Both the position numbers and the translations under genes were made by a program. Below the pieces are notes generated by a model. The model saw nothing but the letters and a program-made list of their open reading frames with translations. It was not told where the DNA came from and ran no database searches. From Luteimonas terrae (lineage in GTDB: Bacteria > Pseudomonadota > Gammaproteobacteria > Xanthomonadales > Xanthomonadaceae), in assembly GCF_004358165.1 (NCBI RefSeq), contig NZ_SMTG01000004.1, positions 557,893-621,892 of the forward strand: a stretch of DNA of 64,000 bases, in the 5' to 3' direction. Shown piece by piece: positions 31,822 through 41,265 of this stretch. Numbering within the stretch: position 1 is the first letter of the stretch; each line of letters opens with the position of its first letter.

Positions 31822-32523
31822 TCATGCGGGTTCAGTCGTATCGCGCGTGCCCGGAAACAACATCAGCGCCTTCGCGAACTCGTCGCCCGGCGGCGTCTCG
31901 ACCGACAGCCGTTCGCCGGTGTGCGGATGGTCGAAGCCCACGCGTTCGGCGTGCAGCAGCATGCGGTGGATGCCGAGCATGCGGAAGTTGCGGTTGTGGC
32001 GGCCGTCGCCGTGGCTGGTGTCGCCGATCAGGTGATGCGACAGATGCTTGAGATGGCGGCGGATCTGGCGGAAGCGCCCGGTCAGCGGCTCGGCGCGCAG
32101 CAGGGCGTAGCGGGACGTCGGAAAGCCGGCCGAGGGCATCGCCAGTTCGGTCTTGGCCAGGCGCGTGAAGCGCGTGACCGCGGGCTTCTTGAGCGGCTTG
32201 CCGGGGCCGCCGTCGAGCGGATGGTCCACGAGCACGTCGTCCGGCCAGCCGCGACAGATCGCCAGGTAGTGCTTGTCGACGCTGCGCGCCATCCACTGCG
32301 TGCCCAGCGCGGATGCGGTCTCGCGGTCGAAGGCCACCAGCAGGCCGCCGCTGGTCGCGCGGTCCAGGCGATGGATCAGGAACAGCGGTCTGCCGAACTG
32401 CTCGCGCAGCTTGTCGGCGAGGAATTCCTGCGCCTCGCGCGCGAGGGCGCTGTCGTGGACCATCAGGCCGGCGGGCTTGTCGACGACGGCCAGCCAGTCG
32501 TCCGCGTAGCGCACTGTGATCAT
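31822..32523 (-). CDS. truC: tRNA pseudouridine synthase TruC-like (RluA family)
   Basis: 233 residues. The RluA-family catalytic motif HRLDRATSGGLLVAFD (Asp in RLD) is at about residues 51-66. DKHYLAICRGW, LTGRFRQIRRHLKHLSHHLIGDTSHGDGRHNR and LLHAERVGFDHP follow in the order of TruC, which modifies U65 of tRNAs. The N-terminal S4 domain found in RluC/D is absent, as in TruC and RluA. The start ATG at 32523 (MITVRYADDWLAVVDKPAGL) is canonical. It is divergent from the M16 peptidase gene, with about 80 bp between. Confidence 0.9.
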   Translation of the reverse strand: MITVRYADDWLAVVDKPAGLMVHDSALAREAQEFLADKLREQFGRPLFLIHRLDRATSGGLLVAFDRETASALGTQWMARSVDKHYLAICRGWPDDVLVDHPLDGGPGKPLKKPAVTRFTRLAKTELAMPSAGFPTSRYALLRAEPLTGRFRQIRRHLKHLSHHLIGDTSHGDGRHNRNFRMLGIHRMLLHAERVGFDHPHTGERLSVETPPGDEFAKALMLFPGTRDTTEPA

Positions 32524-32604
32524 CGTCTGCGGTCATCCGGGTGCAGCAGCCGTGCCGCAGGTGTCTGCTATTTTCGTCGATCGTCGTCGAAGAAAGGAAA
32601 CCGC

Positions 32605-35331
32605 ATGCGTCGTTGCCTCCGCGCCTGTGTCGTCGCCGTCTGGCTGCTGGGCTGCACGCTGCCGCTGCTTGCCACGCCGCCGCGTCTCGACGCGCCCGTG
32701 CACACGGCCGAAGGCATCAGCGAGTACCGCTTCGACAACGGCCTGGCGCTGGTGCTGTTTCCCGACCGCAGCAAGCCGGTGACCACGGTCAACGTGACCT
32801 ACCGCGTGGGCTCGCGTCACGAGAATTACGGCGAGACCGGCATAGCGCACCTGCTCGAACATCTGGTCTTCAAGGGCACGCCCACGCACACCGACATTCC
32901 CGGCGAGCTGCGCAAGCGCGGCGTGCGCTTCAACGGCACCACGTGGCTGGACCGCACGAACTATTTCGCCAGTTTCGCCACCGACCCGGACACGCTGGCG
33001 TGGGTGCTCGGCATGGAAGCCGATCGCATGGTCAATTCGCGCATCGCGCGCGAGGATCTCGACAGCGAGATGACCGTGGTCCGCAACGAGATGGAATCGG
33101 GCGAGAACAGTCCGATGCGCGCGCTCGGCCAGCGCGTGATGGGCGCGGCCTACCAGTGGCACAACTACGGCAACTCGACGATCGGTGCGCGCAGCGATGT
33201 GGAAGGCGTGCCGATCGAGCGGCTGCAGGCTTTCTATCGGACCTGGTACCAGCCCGACAACGCGGTACTGGTGATCGCCGGCGACTTCGATCCGGCGCAG
33301 GCCCTGGCCGTGGTCGAAGCGAGCTTCGGCACGTTGCCCCGGCCCGCGCGTGCCCTGCCCGTCACCTACACCCGCGAGCCGGCGCAGGACGGCGAACGCC
33401 ACGTCGTGGTGCGCCGTGTCGGCCGCACGCCGTATCTGATGGCGGGCTATCACATCCCCGCCGGGCGCCACCCGGATGCGGCGGCGGTGGCGGTGCTGTC
33501 GCAGGTGTTCGGCAGTACCCCCGGTGGGCGTCTGCACCGCGCGCTCGTCGAGAGCGGCCGCGCCACCGGCACGAGCGCATCGACGCTGGCGATGGACGAG
33601 CCCGGCTATCTCACCTTCTCCGCGCAGGCCGAGGAGCACGCCGATCTCGACGCGCTGCAGGCGGCCCTGCTCGCGCTCGTCGAGGACGCCGTGTCCACAC
33701 CGTTCACCGATGCGGAAGTCGACGAGGCGAAGCAGCGGCTGCTGTCGAGCTATGCGCGCGCGATGCGCGACCCCAACGCGATCGGCGTGGCGCTGTCGGA
33801 AGCCATCGCGCAGGGCGACTGGCGCCTGCTGCTGCACAATCGCGACCGCATCGAAGCGGTCACGTCCGACGACGTGACGCGCGTGGCGCAAACCTATCTG
33901 CGGCGCGACAACCGCACCACCGGCCACTTCGTGCCCACCGATGCCGTCGAACGCGTGACCATCGACGAAGCGCCGAGCGCCGAGGCCGTACTCGCCGATT
34001 TCGTCGCGCGTCCGGCGCTGGACGCCGGCGAGGCCTTCGATCCCGGTTACGCCAACATCGACGCGCGCACGCAGCTGTCGACGTTGTCGAACGGCGCGAA
34101 GCTGGCGGTGTTGGACAAGTCCACGCGCGGACAATCGGTGCAGCTGCGCATGACGCTGCGCCTGGGCGATGCGGCGTCACTGCAGGACCGCGCATCCGCG
34201 GGCCGTTCCACCGCGACGATGCTGATGCGCGGCACCGAAGGTCTCGACCGCGCCGCGCTGGCCAAGCGGCTGACGGCGCTGCGCTCGACCTTGAGCATCG
34301 GCGGCTCGGCGAACACGGTCACCGTGGCCGCCACGACCGATCGCGACAATGTCGACGCATTGCTGGATCTCCTCGCCGATGTGCTGCGCAGGCCGAGCTT
34401 TCCCGACAGCGAGTTCACCCAGCTGCGCAGCCAGCAGCTGACCGGCATCCGCGGCAGCATGAGCGAGCCGGGCGCGGTCGCGAACGAGGCGATGGGCCAG
34501 CACTTCAACGTGTTTCCGCCAGGCCATCCTTACGCCGCCACCACGTTCGAGGAACGGCTGGCGCAGGTCGAGGGTATGACGCCTGACCAGCTGCGCACGT
34601 TCCATCGCGAGTTCTACGGCATGGGTGCCGGCACGACGATCGCCGTGGTCGGCGATGTCGATGCCGACGCGGTGCGCGCACGCCTGGAGCGTCTGTTCGG
34701 TGACTGGACACTGCCGACGCCGTTCGCACGCATCGAGATGCCGTACGTCGCGCGCGAGGCGGTGGTGCGCCGTATCGTGACCCCCGACAAGCCCAACGCC
34801 ACCCTGTTGGCGCGGCAGGCACTGCACATCAACCAGGATGACGCGGACTATCCGGCGCTGGTGGTCGGCAATTACATCCTCGGCGGCAGCGGCATGAAGT
34901 CGCGCCTGGGCGATCGCATCCGCCAGAAGGAGGGCCTGAGTTACGGCGTCGGGTCGCAGTTCTCGGCCAGCGTGTTCGACGATGCCGGCAGTTTCGGCCT
35001 GTCTGCGATCGCCGCCCCGGAGAACATGACGCGCGTGGAGACCGCGATGCGGGAGGAAATCGCGCGGCTGCTGAAGGACGGGATTCGCCAGGACGAGCTC
35101 GATGACGCGATCGACGGCATGCTGCGCGCCCGTCGCACCTCGCGTGCGAACGATCCCGAGCTGGTCGGCATGCTGGACGCGAACCTTTACGTCGAACGCG
35201 ACATGGCGTTCTCGGCGGCGTTCGAGGAGAAGTTGCGTGCGCTGACGCCCGAAGGCGTCCGCGCGGCGCTGCAGCGGCACATCGACCCGGCGGCGCTTTC
35301 GGTGTTCGTTGGCGGCGACTTCAAGGAGTGA
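32605..35331 (+). CDS. M16 family zinc metallopeptidase (pitrilysin-like), exported
   Basis: 908 residues with two peptidase M16 halves. Signal peptide MRRCLRACVVAVWLLGCTLPLLA. The inverted zinc motif H82-L-L-E-H86 is in GIAHLLEHLVFKGT, with the downstream Glu in MTVVRNEMESGENSP. The second half (QLSTLSNGAKLAVLDKSTRG onward) lacks the HxxEH motif and should be the inactive partner domain; GGSGMKSRLGDRIRQKEGLSYGVGS is its conserved R/Y block. Periplasmic M16 proteins of this length are widespread in xanthomonads and degrade peptides. ATG at 32605 has AAAGGA 7 bases upstream; the in-frame sequence before it overlaps truC. Confidence 0.93.
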   Translation: MRRCLRACVVAVWLLGCTLPLLATPPRLDAPVHTAEGISEYRFDNGLALVLFPDRSKPVTTVNVTYRVGSRHENYGETGIAHLLEHLVFKGTPTHTDIPGELRKRGVRFNGTTWLDRTNYFASFATDPDTLAWVLGMEADRMVNSRIAREDLDSEMTVVRNEMESGENSPMRALGQRVMGAAYQWHNYGNSTIGARSDVEGVPIERLQAFYRTWYQPDNAVLVIAGDFDPAQALAVVEASFGTLPRPARALPVTYTREPAQDGERHVVVRRVGRTPYLMAGYHIPAGRHPDAAAVAVLSQVFGSTPGGRLHRALVESGRATGTSASTLAMDEPGYLTFSAQAEEHADLDALQAALLALVEDAVSTPFTDAEVDEAKQRLLSSYARAMRDPNAIGVALSEAIAQGDWRLLLHNRDRIEAVTSDDVTRVAQTYLRRDNRTTGHFVPTDAVERVTIDEAPSAEAVLADFVARPALDAGEAFDPGYANIDARTQLSTLSNGAKLAVLDKSTRGQSVQLRMTLRLGDAASLQDRASAGRSTATMLMRGTEGLDRAALAKRLTALRSTLSIGGSANTVTVAATTDRDNVDALLDLLADVLRRPSFPDSEFTQLRSQQLTGIRGSMSEPGAVANEAMGQHFNVFPPGHPYAATTFEERLAQVEGMTPDQLRTFHREFYGMGAGTTIAVVGDVDADAVRARLERLFGDWTLPTPFARIEMPYVAREAVVRRIVTPDKPNATLLARQALHINQDDADYPALVVGNYILGGSGMKSRLGDRIRQKEGLSYGVGSQFSASVFDDAGSFGLSAIAAPENMTRVETAMREEIARLLKDGIRQDELDDAIDGMLRARRTSRANDPELVGMLDANLYVERDMAFSAAFEEKLRALTPEGVRAALQRHIDPAALSVFVGGDFKE

Positions 35332-35508
35332 TGCGGGCGCCCCTGCAGGGTGGGTAGAGCGGAGCGAAACCCACCAGTGCCATCGTCCAGCGCATGACGG
35401 CAGGGATCGGGATGACGGACTCGATCCTCGCGGTCGCGTGATCAGGCACTGCAGCGACGGGCGTCGCTGCGCTCTACCCCCTACGGTCGCGTTCCGCGCG
35501 TGATTCGA

Positions 35509-36006
35509 TCAGCTCGCCGGCGGGGGCGGCGTCTGCGAGGCCATGGCTTCGAGCTCGTCGCACATCTGCGTCTGCTGGGCGGGCGTGGCCTGGGTGAACT
35601 GCGCGGTGGTCTTCTCGTGTGCGGACGCGAACTCGGTATCGAACGTGCCGGCGTCGCCACCCATCCTGGCGAACTCGCCGCGCAGCTGGTCCTTGGCCTG
35701 GCCGAGCTGCGCTTCCGACACGTTGGGGTCGCACAGCTTCGCGGCCGCGTGCATCGCGCCGGCGATGCCGGCGATCTGGCTGAGCATCTGGCTGGCGGCA
35801 TCGCCCGTGAGCGGTGTGTCCACCGGTGCATCCGGCGATTCGATCTGCGCCTGCGCGGCCTCCGAGGGCTGGGTCTGCGTGTCCTCGACCGGCTGCGTCT
35901 GGGCGGCGGTGTCGTCTGCGGGCTGCGGCGACGCGCCACAGGCGGCGAGGCCCAGTGCGATGGGCGCGAGCAGGGCGGCGAAACGGCGGATGCTGGGCTG
36001 CGCCAT
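35509..36006 (-). CDS. Putative lipoprotein, Gln/Thr-rich, unknown function
   Basis: 165 residues. Lipobox LAACGAS after MAQPSIRRFAALLAPIALG gives a lipid-modified Cys at 23. The next 45 residues are a Gln/Thr/Pro-rich linker (DDTAAQTQPVEDTQTQPSEA). The folded part GDAASQMLSQIAGIAGAMHAAAKLCDPNVSEAQLGQAKDQLRGEFARMG is helical with two cysteines. No family was recognised. GGAGAT lies 8 bases before the ATG at 36006. The panE-like gene ends 65 bases upstream on the same strand. Confidence 0.8.
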   Translation of the reverse strand: MAQPSIRRFAALLAPIALGLAACGASPQPADDTAAQTQPVEDTQTQPSEAAQAQIESPDAPVDTPLTGDAASQMLSQIAGIAGAMHAAAKLCDPNVSEAQLGQAKDQLRGEFARMGGDAGTFDTEFASAHEKTTAQFTQATPAQQTQMCDELEAMASQTPPPPAS

Positions 36007-36071
36007 GCGGTCGATCTCCAATAAGCGGAGGGCGAGCCTAGCAGAGCGTGTGCGATGCCCCGATCGACACG

Positions 36072-37034
36072 TCAGGGCGTCTGCGGTGTCTCGCGGCGCG
36101 TGCGATACGCCTGCAGATGCACCCATGCGGCATCGAGATGCGGGACCGCGATGCCCGCCGCGTGCGCACGCGCGCGCATGTCGCCGACGATCTGGGCCGC
36201 CTCGACATCCTGTCCGGATTCGAGATCGCGCAGCATCGAAGCGGTGACGGTGGAGCCGGCGCGGGTCAGCAGGCCGCGTGCATGTGCGGCGGCATCTGGC
36301 GGGATGGCGTGTCCCTCGGCCGTGGCGACCGCCAAGCATTCGTCGTGCAGCGCGGTGAGGAATACGGTGCCGCCATCGGTCTCGACGATGCGGCCGATGC
36401 TGGCCCGCATCAGGCAGGTCGCGGCGGCCAGCGCCGTCAGGAACGAGAACTTGGTCCAGGCCGCCTGCAGGAACTGCTCGCTGCGCGTGGCATCGAAGCC
36501 GTCCGCGCCGGCGCACAGGTCTTCCAGCGCGCGCGTGCGCGGGCTGCCATTACGTGCGGCGTCGCGCTCGCCGAAGGTCATCGACGGCGGCGAGGGCAGA
36601 TGCACGATCTCGCCGTCGGCGCCCTTGACCGCACTGATGAAGCACAGTCCGCCGAGCACGCGTTCGGCGCCGAAGCGTGCATCGAGCACCGGGTAGTGCA
36701 GCAGGCCGTTGAGGATGGGCATCACCGCGGTATCGGTGCCGACGGCCGGTGCGATCGCGTCGACCGCGCTGTCGAGGTCGTAGGCCTTGCAGCTGAGCAT
36801 CACCAGATCGAAAGGCTGCGCCTGCGCCTGCGCCAGCGCGGGCAGCGCATCCGTGGTGACGTGCGCGACGCGGATGTCGGCATCGCCGAGCGGACTGCGG
36901 ATCTGCAGGCCGTCGCGATCGAGCTGCGCCGCACGTGCCGGTCGCACGAGGAAGGTGACGTCGACACCGGCCTGCGCGAGACGGCCGCCGAAATAACCGC
37001 CGGTCCCGCCGGCGCCGAGCACGAGGATGCGCAT
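36072..37034 (-). CDS. Ketopantoate reductase family protein (ApbA/PanE-like)
   Basis: 320 residues. N-terminal Rossmann motif RILVLGAGGTGGYFGGRLAQAG, catalytic-type Lys in LVMLSCKAYD, NGLLHYPVLDARFG, and the C-terminal helical domain with AWTKFSFLTALAAATCLMRA and SMLRDLESGQDVEAAQIVGDM. These are the blocks of 2-dehydropantoate 2-reductases that reduce ketopantoate with NADPH. Many paralogues act on other 2-keto acids, so the exact substrate is open. ATG at 37034 begins the Rossmann fold directly; an ATG at 37067 would add 11 residues and has no ribosome-binding site. Confidence 0.88.
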   Translation of the reverse strand: MRILVLGAGGTGGYFGGRLAQAGVDVTFLVRPARAAQLDRDGLQIRSPLGDADIRVAHVTTDALPALAQAQAQPFDLVMLSCKAYDLDSAVDAIAPAVGTDTAVMPILNGLLHYPVLDARFGAERVLGGLCFISAVKGADGEIVHLPSPPSMTFGERDAARNGSPRTRALEDLCAGADGFDATRSEQFLQAAWTKFSFLTALAAATCLMRASIGRIVETDGGTVFLTALHDECLAVATAEGHAIPPDAAAHARGLLTRAGSTVTASMLRDLESGQDVEAAQIVGDMRARAHAAGIAVPHLDAAWVHLQAYRTRRETPQTP

Positions 37035-37123
37035 GTCTGGATCGATCCGCTGACGTGGGACGGTCATGGTGACCAGCCGGCGGTGTCAGGGCAATTGCAC
37101 GTTGGGCGAAGACGTTCCCGTGC

Positions 37124-37285
37124 CGTCATCCCGGCGCAGGCCGGGATCCAGTGCCTTTAATCGAACAGCCAAGAGAACGTGACATCGAAATCGCGCACCC
37201 TCACCGGTGGCGCAAGCCAAGTCGCTGGATGACCAGCCTTCGGCTGGTGCAGAGCGCCTCCAGCCTGCGCCGGGGTGACAGTGTT
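37124..37285. repeat. Paired REP-like palindromes (BIME-like)
   Basis: Left unit CGTCATCCCGGC-GCAG-GCCGGGATCCAG (stem 37128-37135 / 37140-37147). Right unit around 37220-37285 carries the reverse motif (CTGGAT ... CCTGCGCCGGGGTGAC) interrupted by a second hairpin ACCAGCC-TTC-GGCTGGT. Two inverted units in a gap between divergent-end genes resemble bacterial interspersed mosaic elements. Confidence 0.6.
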
Positions 37286-37324
37286 GGGCCCAAATCCACT
37301 CCGACTTGCCCGCAGAGGCCGAAT

Positions 37325-38389
37325 CTACTGCCGACGCACCAGCTCGACACGACGATTCTCAGCGCGACCCGCGTCGGTCCCGTTGTCAGCAACCGGCCGG
37401 CTGTCCCCGTGTCCAGCGGCTTCCAGCCGATCCGAGGCGATTCCTGCAGCCGTAATCGCCGAGACCACCGACTTCGCGCGCGCCTCCGACAGGCTGCGAT
37501 TTCGCGCAGGATCGCCCGTGTTGTCGGTATGCCCCTCGATCGACAGCGCCAGTGCGGAATCGGCCTCCAGCAGCTCGACGACTTGGACGATCTGCGGCAA
37601 CGAATCAGGCAGGATTTCGGCGCGATCGGTCCCGAAGTGCACCTGCAAAGCGACGTGACCGTCGTCCGCTAACGCCTTCTGCAATGCGCTGGCGGGCAGC
37701 AAGGTCGATGTCACATTCAGCGCCTTCTCCTGTGCAACGATCAGCCCCGCGTGCGTTCGGCCCCGGCAGGTGCGCACCCAGACATTGCCGTCCTCGCGCC
37801 GCAACACGAACACCTGCTGCGGAGAGTTGTGATAGCACTTCGATTCGCCAGGGTAAGGGCGCATCACGCTGGCGAACGCCTCCTTGTGCTCCGACGGGGT
37901 TTCGCCGGACGCGATTTCCACCGCTCCCGCTGCGACAACGACGGCTTGCAGATTGCGCACGACTTCCAGGTCCGAGAAGTCCTTCTGTCCGCGCACTGTG
38001 TGGTCCAGGCGGATACCAGCCGCGTACACGCGTCCCTTGACGTGTGTGAGGCCATAGCCGTTCCAGAACACGGCCTCGCCGAATTCGAGGGTGCGCGTAT
38101 TGTTGGGCACCGCGCCGTAGCCGGCCGGGATGGCGAAGAACGGAAACTCGCCAAGAGGGGCGGTCGACATCGGCAAGGCCGTGATATCGAAGCCGGGAAC
38201 GGTGGCGCGGTTGTCCTCGTCAGCGTGTGGGTCGATGTCGACGGCGTTACTGCCCGCATCGACTGCAGTGGATTCCGCCGCTTCTACCGGCAGGGCAGTG
38301 TCGTCGACTGCGGGGGCCGGTGTGTCCTGCGCGCAGCCTGCCAACACGACGGCAAGACACGCCGCCAGCACACGATGCGATCCCGACAT
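37325..38389 (-). CDS. OmpA-domain lipoprotein
   Basis: 354 residues. Lipobox VLAGC (C19) after MSGSHRVLAACLAV. Residues 60-245 form an unrecognised periplasmic domain with SKCYHNSPQQVFVLRREDGNVWVRTC, which may hold a disulfide. The C-terminal 110 residues are an OmpA-like peptidoglycan-binding domain: VHFGTDRAEILPDSLPQI, LSIEGHTDNTGDPARNRSLSEARAKSV and GHGDSRPVADNGT...NRRVELVRR. Expected location is the outer membrane, facing the periplasm and bound to peptidoglycan. The N-domain gives no specific function. Confidence 0.88.
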   Translation of the reverse strand: MSGSHRVLAACLAVVLAGCAQDTPAPAVDDTALPVEAAESTAVDAGSNAVDIDPHADEDNRATVPGFDITALPMSTAPLGEFPFFAIPAGYGAVPNNTRTLEFGEAVFWNGYGLTHVKGRVYAAGIRLDHTVRGQKDFSDLEVVRNLQAVVVAAGAVEIASGETPSEHKEAFASVMRPYPGESKCYHNSPQQVFVLRREDGNVWVRTCRGRTHAGLIVAQEKALNVTSTLLPASALQKALADDGHVALQVHFGTDRAEILPDSLPQIVQVVELLEADSALALSIEGHTDNTGDPARNRSLSEARAKSVVSAITAAGIASDRLEAAGHGDSRPVADNGTDAGRAENRRVELVRRQ

Positions 38390-38460
38390 TCCCTGTCTCC
38401 ATCATCAGAAGTGATGCCGGAGACCTTAGCACCCGTCGAAGGCAGGTGCCGCGCGTCGCC

Positions 38461-39279
38461 TCAGCTGCGCAGACCCACGCCCCGCTTGAGCAGCGTCAGT
38501 GCGACCGTAGTCAGCACCACGACGAAGCCGAGCATCAGCGCGTACGCGATCCACAGCGGGATGTCGGACGTGCCGAGCAGGCCGTAGCGGAAGGCATTGA
38601 CCATGTAGAAGATCGGGTTGGCGTGGGTCATCGCCTGCGCCCAGCCGGGCAGCAGGGTGACCGAATAGAACACGCCGCCCAGATACGTCAGCGGGGTCAG
38701 GATGAAGGTCGGCACGATGGCGACGTCGTCGAACTTCTTCGCGTAGACGGCGTTGATGAAGCCGGCCAGCGAGAAGATCGTCGCGCCCAGCAGCACCGTG
38801 CTCAACGTCACCAGCGGGTGCGGGATGCGCACGTGGGTGAAGAGCATCGCGATGCACAGCACGATGACGCCGACCGCGAGACCGCGCGCGACCGCGCCGG
38901 CGACGTAGCCGCCCAGCACCACCCAGCCCGGCATCGGGCTGACCAGCAGCTCCTCGACGTGGCGGCCGAACTTGGCGCCGAAGAAGCTCGAGGAGATGTT
39001 GCCGTAACTGTTCTGGATGACGCTCATCATCACCAGGCCCGGCACGATGAAGTCCATGTAGGACACGCCGCCCATGTCACCGATGCGCGAGCCGATCAGC
39101 CCGCCGAAGATCAGGAAGTACAGCGTCATCGTGATCGCCGGCGGCACCAAGGTCTGGCCCCAGATGCGCACGATGCGCACGATCTCGCGGCGCGCGATGG
39201 TGCCGATGGCGACGAGGTTGCGGGAGGTGTCCGACGGTTCGGTCATGGCGGTGTCCGGGAGGCGGTCGGGCGCGCTCAT
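38461..39279 (-). CDS. ABC-2 type transport permease (YadH-like)
   Basis: 272 residues, six membrane segments beginning at LVPPAITMTLYFLIFGGLIG and including FIVPGLVMMSVIQNSYGNISSSFF, GWVVLGGYVAGAVARGLAVGVIVL and LWIAYALMLGFVVVLTTVAL. YLGGVFYSVTLLPGWAQAMTHANP is the ABC-2 signature loop. The start ATG at 39279 overlaps the stop codon of the ATPase gene (ATGA), so the two proteins are translationally coupled and form an exporter of the YadGH/DrrAB type. The substrate is unknown. Confidence 0.9.
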   Translation of the reverse strand: MSAPDRLPDTAMTEPSDTSRNLVAIGTIARREIVRIVRIWGQTLVPPAITMTLYFLIFGGLIGSRIGDMGGVSYMDFIVPGLVMMSVIQNSYGNISSSFFGAKFGRHVEELLVSPMPGWVVLGGYVAGAVARGLAVGVIVLCIAMLFTHVRIPHPLVTLSTVLLGATIFSLAGFINAVYAKKFDDVAIVPTFILTPLTYLGGVFYSVTLLPGWAQAMTHANPIFYMVNAFRYGLLGTSDIPLWIAYALMLGFVVVLTTVALTLLKRGVGLRS

Positions 39280-40232
39280 GCGGCCGACGGATCGCGCGCG
39301 GTCATGCGCACGAACAGTTCTTCGAGGCGGTTGGACTTGGTGCGCATCGAGCGCACGCGCACGCCGGCGGTATCGAGTGCGGCGAAAACGCGGTTGAGAT
39401 CCATCGCGCGCGGCATGTCGACGTCCAGCGTGTGCGCGTCGGCGGCGGTGATGGTGACGCCGTCGATCAGCGGCATCGCCGCCGGCACGTCGCCGTCGAT
39501 GTCGAGCAGGAAGCCTTCGACGTCGAGCTGGGCCAGCAGCGCGCGCATCGGGCCCTGCTGGACGATGCGGCCGTGGTCGATGATGGCCAGGTTCCGGCAC
39601 AGCGACTCGGCTTCCTCGAGGTAATGCGTGGTGAGGATGATCGTGGTGCCGGCGGCGTTGATCTCGCGCAGCGTGCGCCACATGTCGCGGCGGATCTCGA
39701 TGTCGACGCCGGCGGTGGGCTCGTCGAGGATCAGCAGCTTCGGCCGCGTCATCATCGCGCGGGCGATCATCAGCCGGCGCTTCATGCCGCCCGACAGCGT
39801 GCGGCTCATGACCTGGGCCTTGTCCCACAGCCGCGCATTGCGCAGTTCGGCTTCGGCGCGCTGCGCCGCCTCGGCGCGCGGGATGCCGTAGAAGCCCGCG
39901 TAGTTCACGAGGATGTCGTAGGGCTTCTCGAACAGGTTGAAGTTGATCTCCTGCGGGACCAGGCCCAGCAGGCGCATCGCCGCGTCGCGGCGCGCGGCGA
40001 TGTCGACGCCGAAGATGTCCACATCGCCCGAGGTCTTGTTGACCAGCGAGGAGATGATGCCGATCAGGGTCGACTTGCCGGCGCCGTTGGGGCCCAGCAG
40101 GGCGAAGAAATCGCCGGGCGCCACGTCGAGCGAGATGCCCTTGAGCGCCTCGACGCCACCGGCGTAGGTCTTGCGCAGATCGCGCACCGACAATGCCGGC
40201 GCGGAGGCCGGCAGGGCATTGGATGTGGTCAT
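39276..40232 (-). CDS. ABC transporter ATP-binding protein (YadG-like)
   Basis: 318 residues. Walker A GPNGAGKST, Q-loop region VPQEINFNLFEKPYD, signature LSGGMKRR, Walker B LLILDEPTAGVD and the switch His in LTTHYLEEAE are all intact. The C-terminal 80 residues (after QQGPMRALLAQLD) form the accessory domain usual in DrrA/YadG-type ATPases. It pairs with the permease encoded immediately downstream. ATG at 40232 was chosen from family alignment; the open frame upstream reads across the divergent intergenic region. Confidence 0.93.
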   Translation of the reverse strand: MTTSNALPASAPALSVRDLRKTYAGGVEALKGISLDVAPGDFFALLGPNGAGKSTLIGIISSLVNKTSGDVDIFGVDIAARRDAAMRLLGLVPQEINFNLFEKPYDILVNYAGFYGIPRAEAAQRAEAELRNARLWDKAQVMSRTLSGGMKRRLMIARAMMTRPKLLILDEPTAGVDIEIRRDMWRTLREINAAGTTIILTTHYLEEAESLCRNLAIIDHGRIVQQGPMRALLAQLDVEGFLLDIDGDVPAAMPLIDGVTITAADAHTLDVDMPRAMDLNRVFAALDTAGVRVRSMRTKSNRLEELFVRMTARDPSAA

Positions 40233-40373
40233 GGTCCGTGTCCGGAAGCCTGCGTCCACGGAGAGTCCATGGGCGAAGGCGCTAGTATAGGCGCCCGGTC
40301 GCGACCGGCCCCGCGATGCAGTGTTGCGTTGCCCGAGGGCGTCGCGGCCGCCCCCGCCCAACCGGTTGAATTC

Positions 40374-41123
40374 GTGGCCATCCAGCAGTTCCCGCTCAAG
40401 CTCACGGGCCGGCGCATGATCGCGCCGACCGTTGCCCATCTGTCGTTCGTCCGCGATGACGGACAGCCGCTGGATTTCATCCCCGGCCAGTTCATCCAGA
40501 TCCATTTCGAGTACGCCGACGGCACCGCGACCAAGCGCTCGTATTCGCTGGCGACGATCCACGACCACGCCATGGGCCCGGGCGAGGCGGTCGACGTGGC
40601 CGTGAGCTACGTGCCCGGCGGCGCGGCGACCGCGCTGTTCGAAGGCATGGCCACCGGCGACACCGTGCAGGCCAGCGGCCCCTTCGGCCGGTTCTGCCTG
40701 ATGCCGCAGGATACCAACCGCCGCTATCTGCTGATCGGCACCGGCACCGGCGTCACGCCGTACCGGGCGATGCTGCCGCTGCTGGAGAAGGCGATCGCCG
40801 AGCGCGGCGTCGAGGTCGTGCTGCTGATGGGTGCGCGCACGCCCGAGGAGCTGCTGTACGGCGACGACTTCCGCGCGTTCGCCGATGCGCACCCCCAATT
40901 CCGCTTCGTGCCCTGCTTCTCGCGCGAGCTGCCGGCCGATCCGCATCCCGACGTGCGCCACGGCTACGTGCAGCAGTTCCTGGCCGAGTTCGCGCCGGGC
41001 GAGGGCGACATCGCCTACCTGTGCGGCAATCCGAACATGGTCGACGCGAACTTCGAGGCCCTCAAGGACGCCGGGCTGCCGGTGCCGCTGATCCGCCGGG
41101 AAAAATATGTCAGCAGCAAGTAA
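40374..41123 (+). CDS. fpr: Ferredoxin/flavodoxin-NADP(+) reductase
   Basis: 249 residues. FAD-binding block RSYSLATI (with upstream FIPGQFIQIHF), NADP-binding block LLIGTGTGVTPYRAML and C-terminal YLCGNPNMVDANFEALKDAG followed by the short REKYVSSK tail, as in bacterial FPR subclass enzymes. It exchanges electrons between NADPH and ferredoxin or flavodoxin in the cytosol. The GTG at 40374 (MAIQQFPLKLTGRRMIAP) fits family length; no ATG is available in this frame near it and the ribosome-binding site is weak. It is transcribed divergently from the ABC exporter. Confidence 0.9.
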   Translation: MAIQQFPLKLTGRRMIAPTVAHLSFVRDDGQPLDFIPGQFIQIHFEYADGTATKRSYSLATIHDHAMGPGEAVDVAVSYVPGGAATALFEGMATGDTVQASGPFGRFCLMPQDTNRRYLLIGTGTGVTPYRAMLPLLEKAIAERGVEVVLLMGARTPEELLYGDDFRAFADAHPQFRFVPCFSRELPADPHPDVRHGYVQQFLAEFAPGEGDIAYLCGNPNMVDANFEALKDAGLPVPLIRREKYVSSK

Positions 41124-41265
41124 GCGAGTCACCGGCGGATCTCCGGCCGCGCGCAGCACGTGCGGCGCATTTGTCAGGCGTGGGGCTTTGCCTCACGCGC
41201 ACATGCCGGATGCCAACAGCGAGCAGGACGTCGGCAGCACATAAGCGATTACGGGGACGCGGGGG

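Noticed and set aside
31765..32604. N-terminal extension of the M16 peptidase frame
   Set aside because: The 280 upstream codons lie opposite truC and show shadow composition. The signal peptide and ribosome-binding site fix the start at 32605.
39432..40373. N-terminal extension of the fpr frame
   Set aside because: It runs antisense to the ABC ATPase gene and is low-complexity. The FPR fold begins at 40374.
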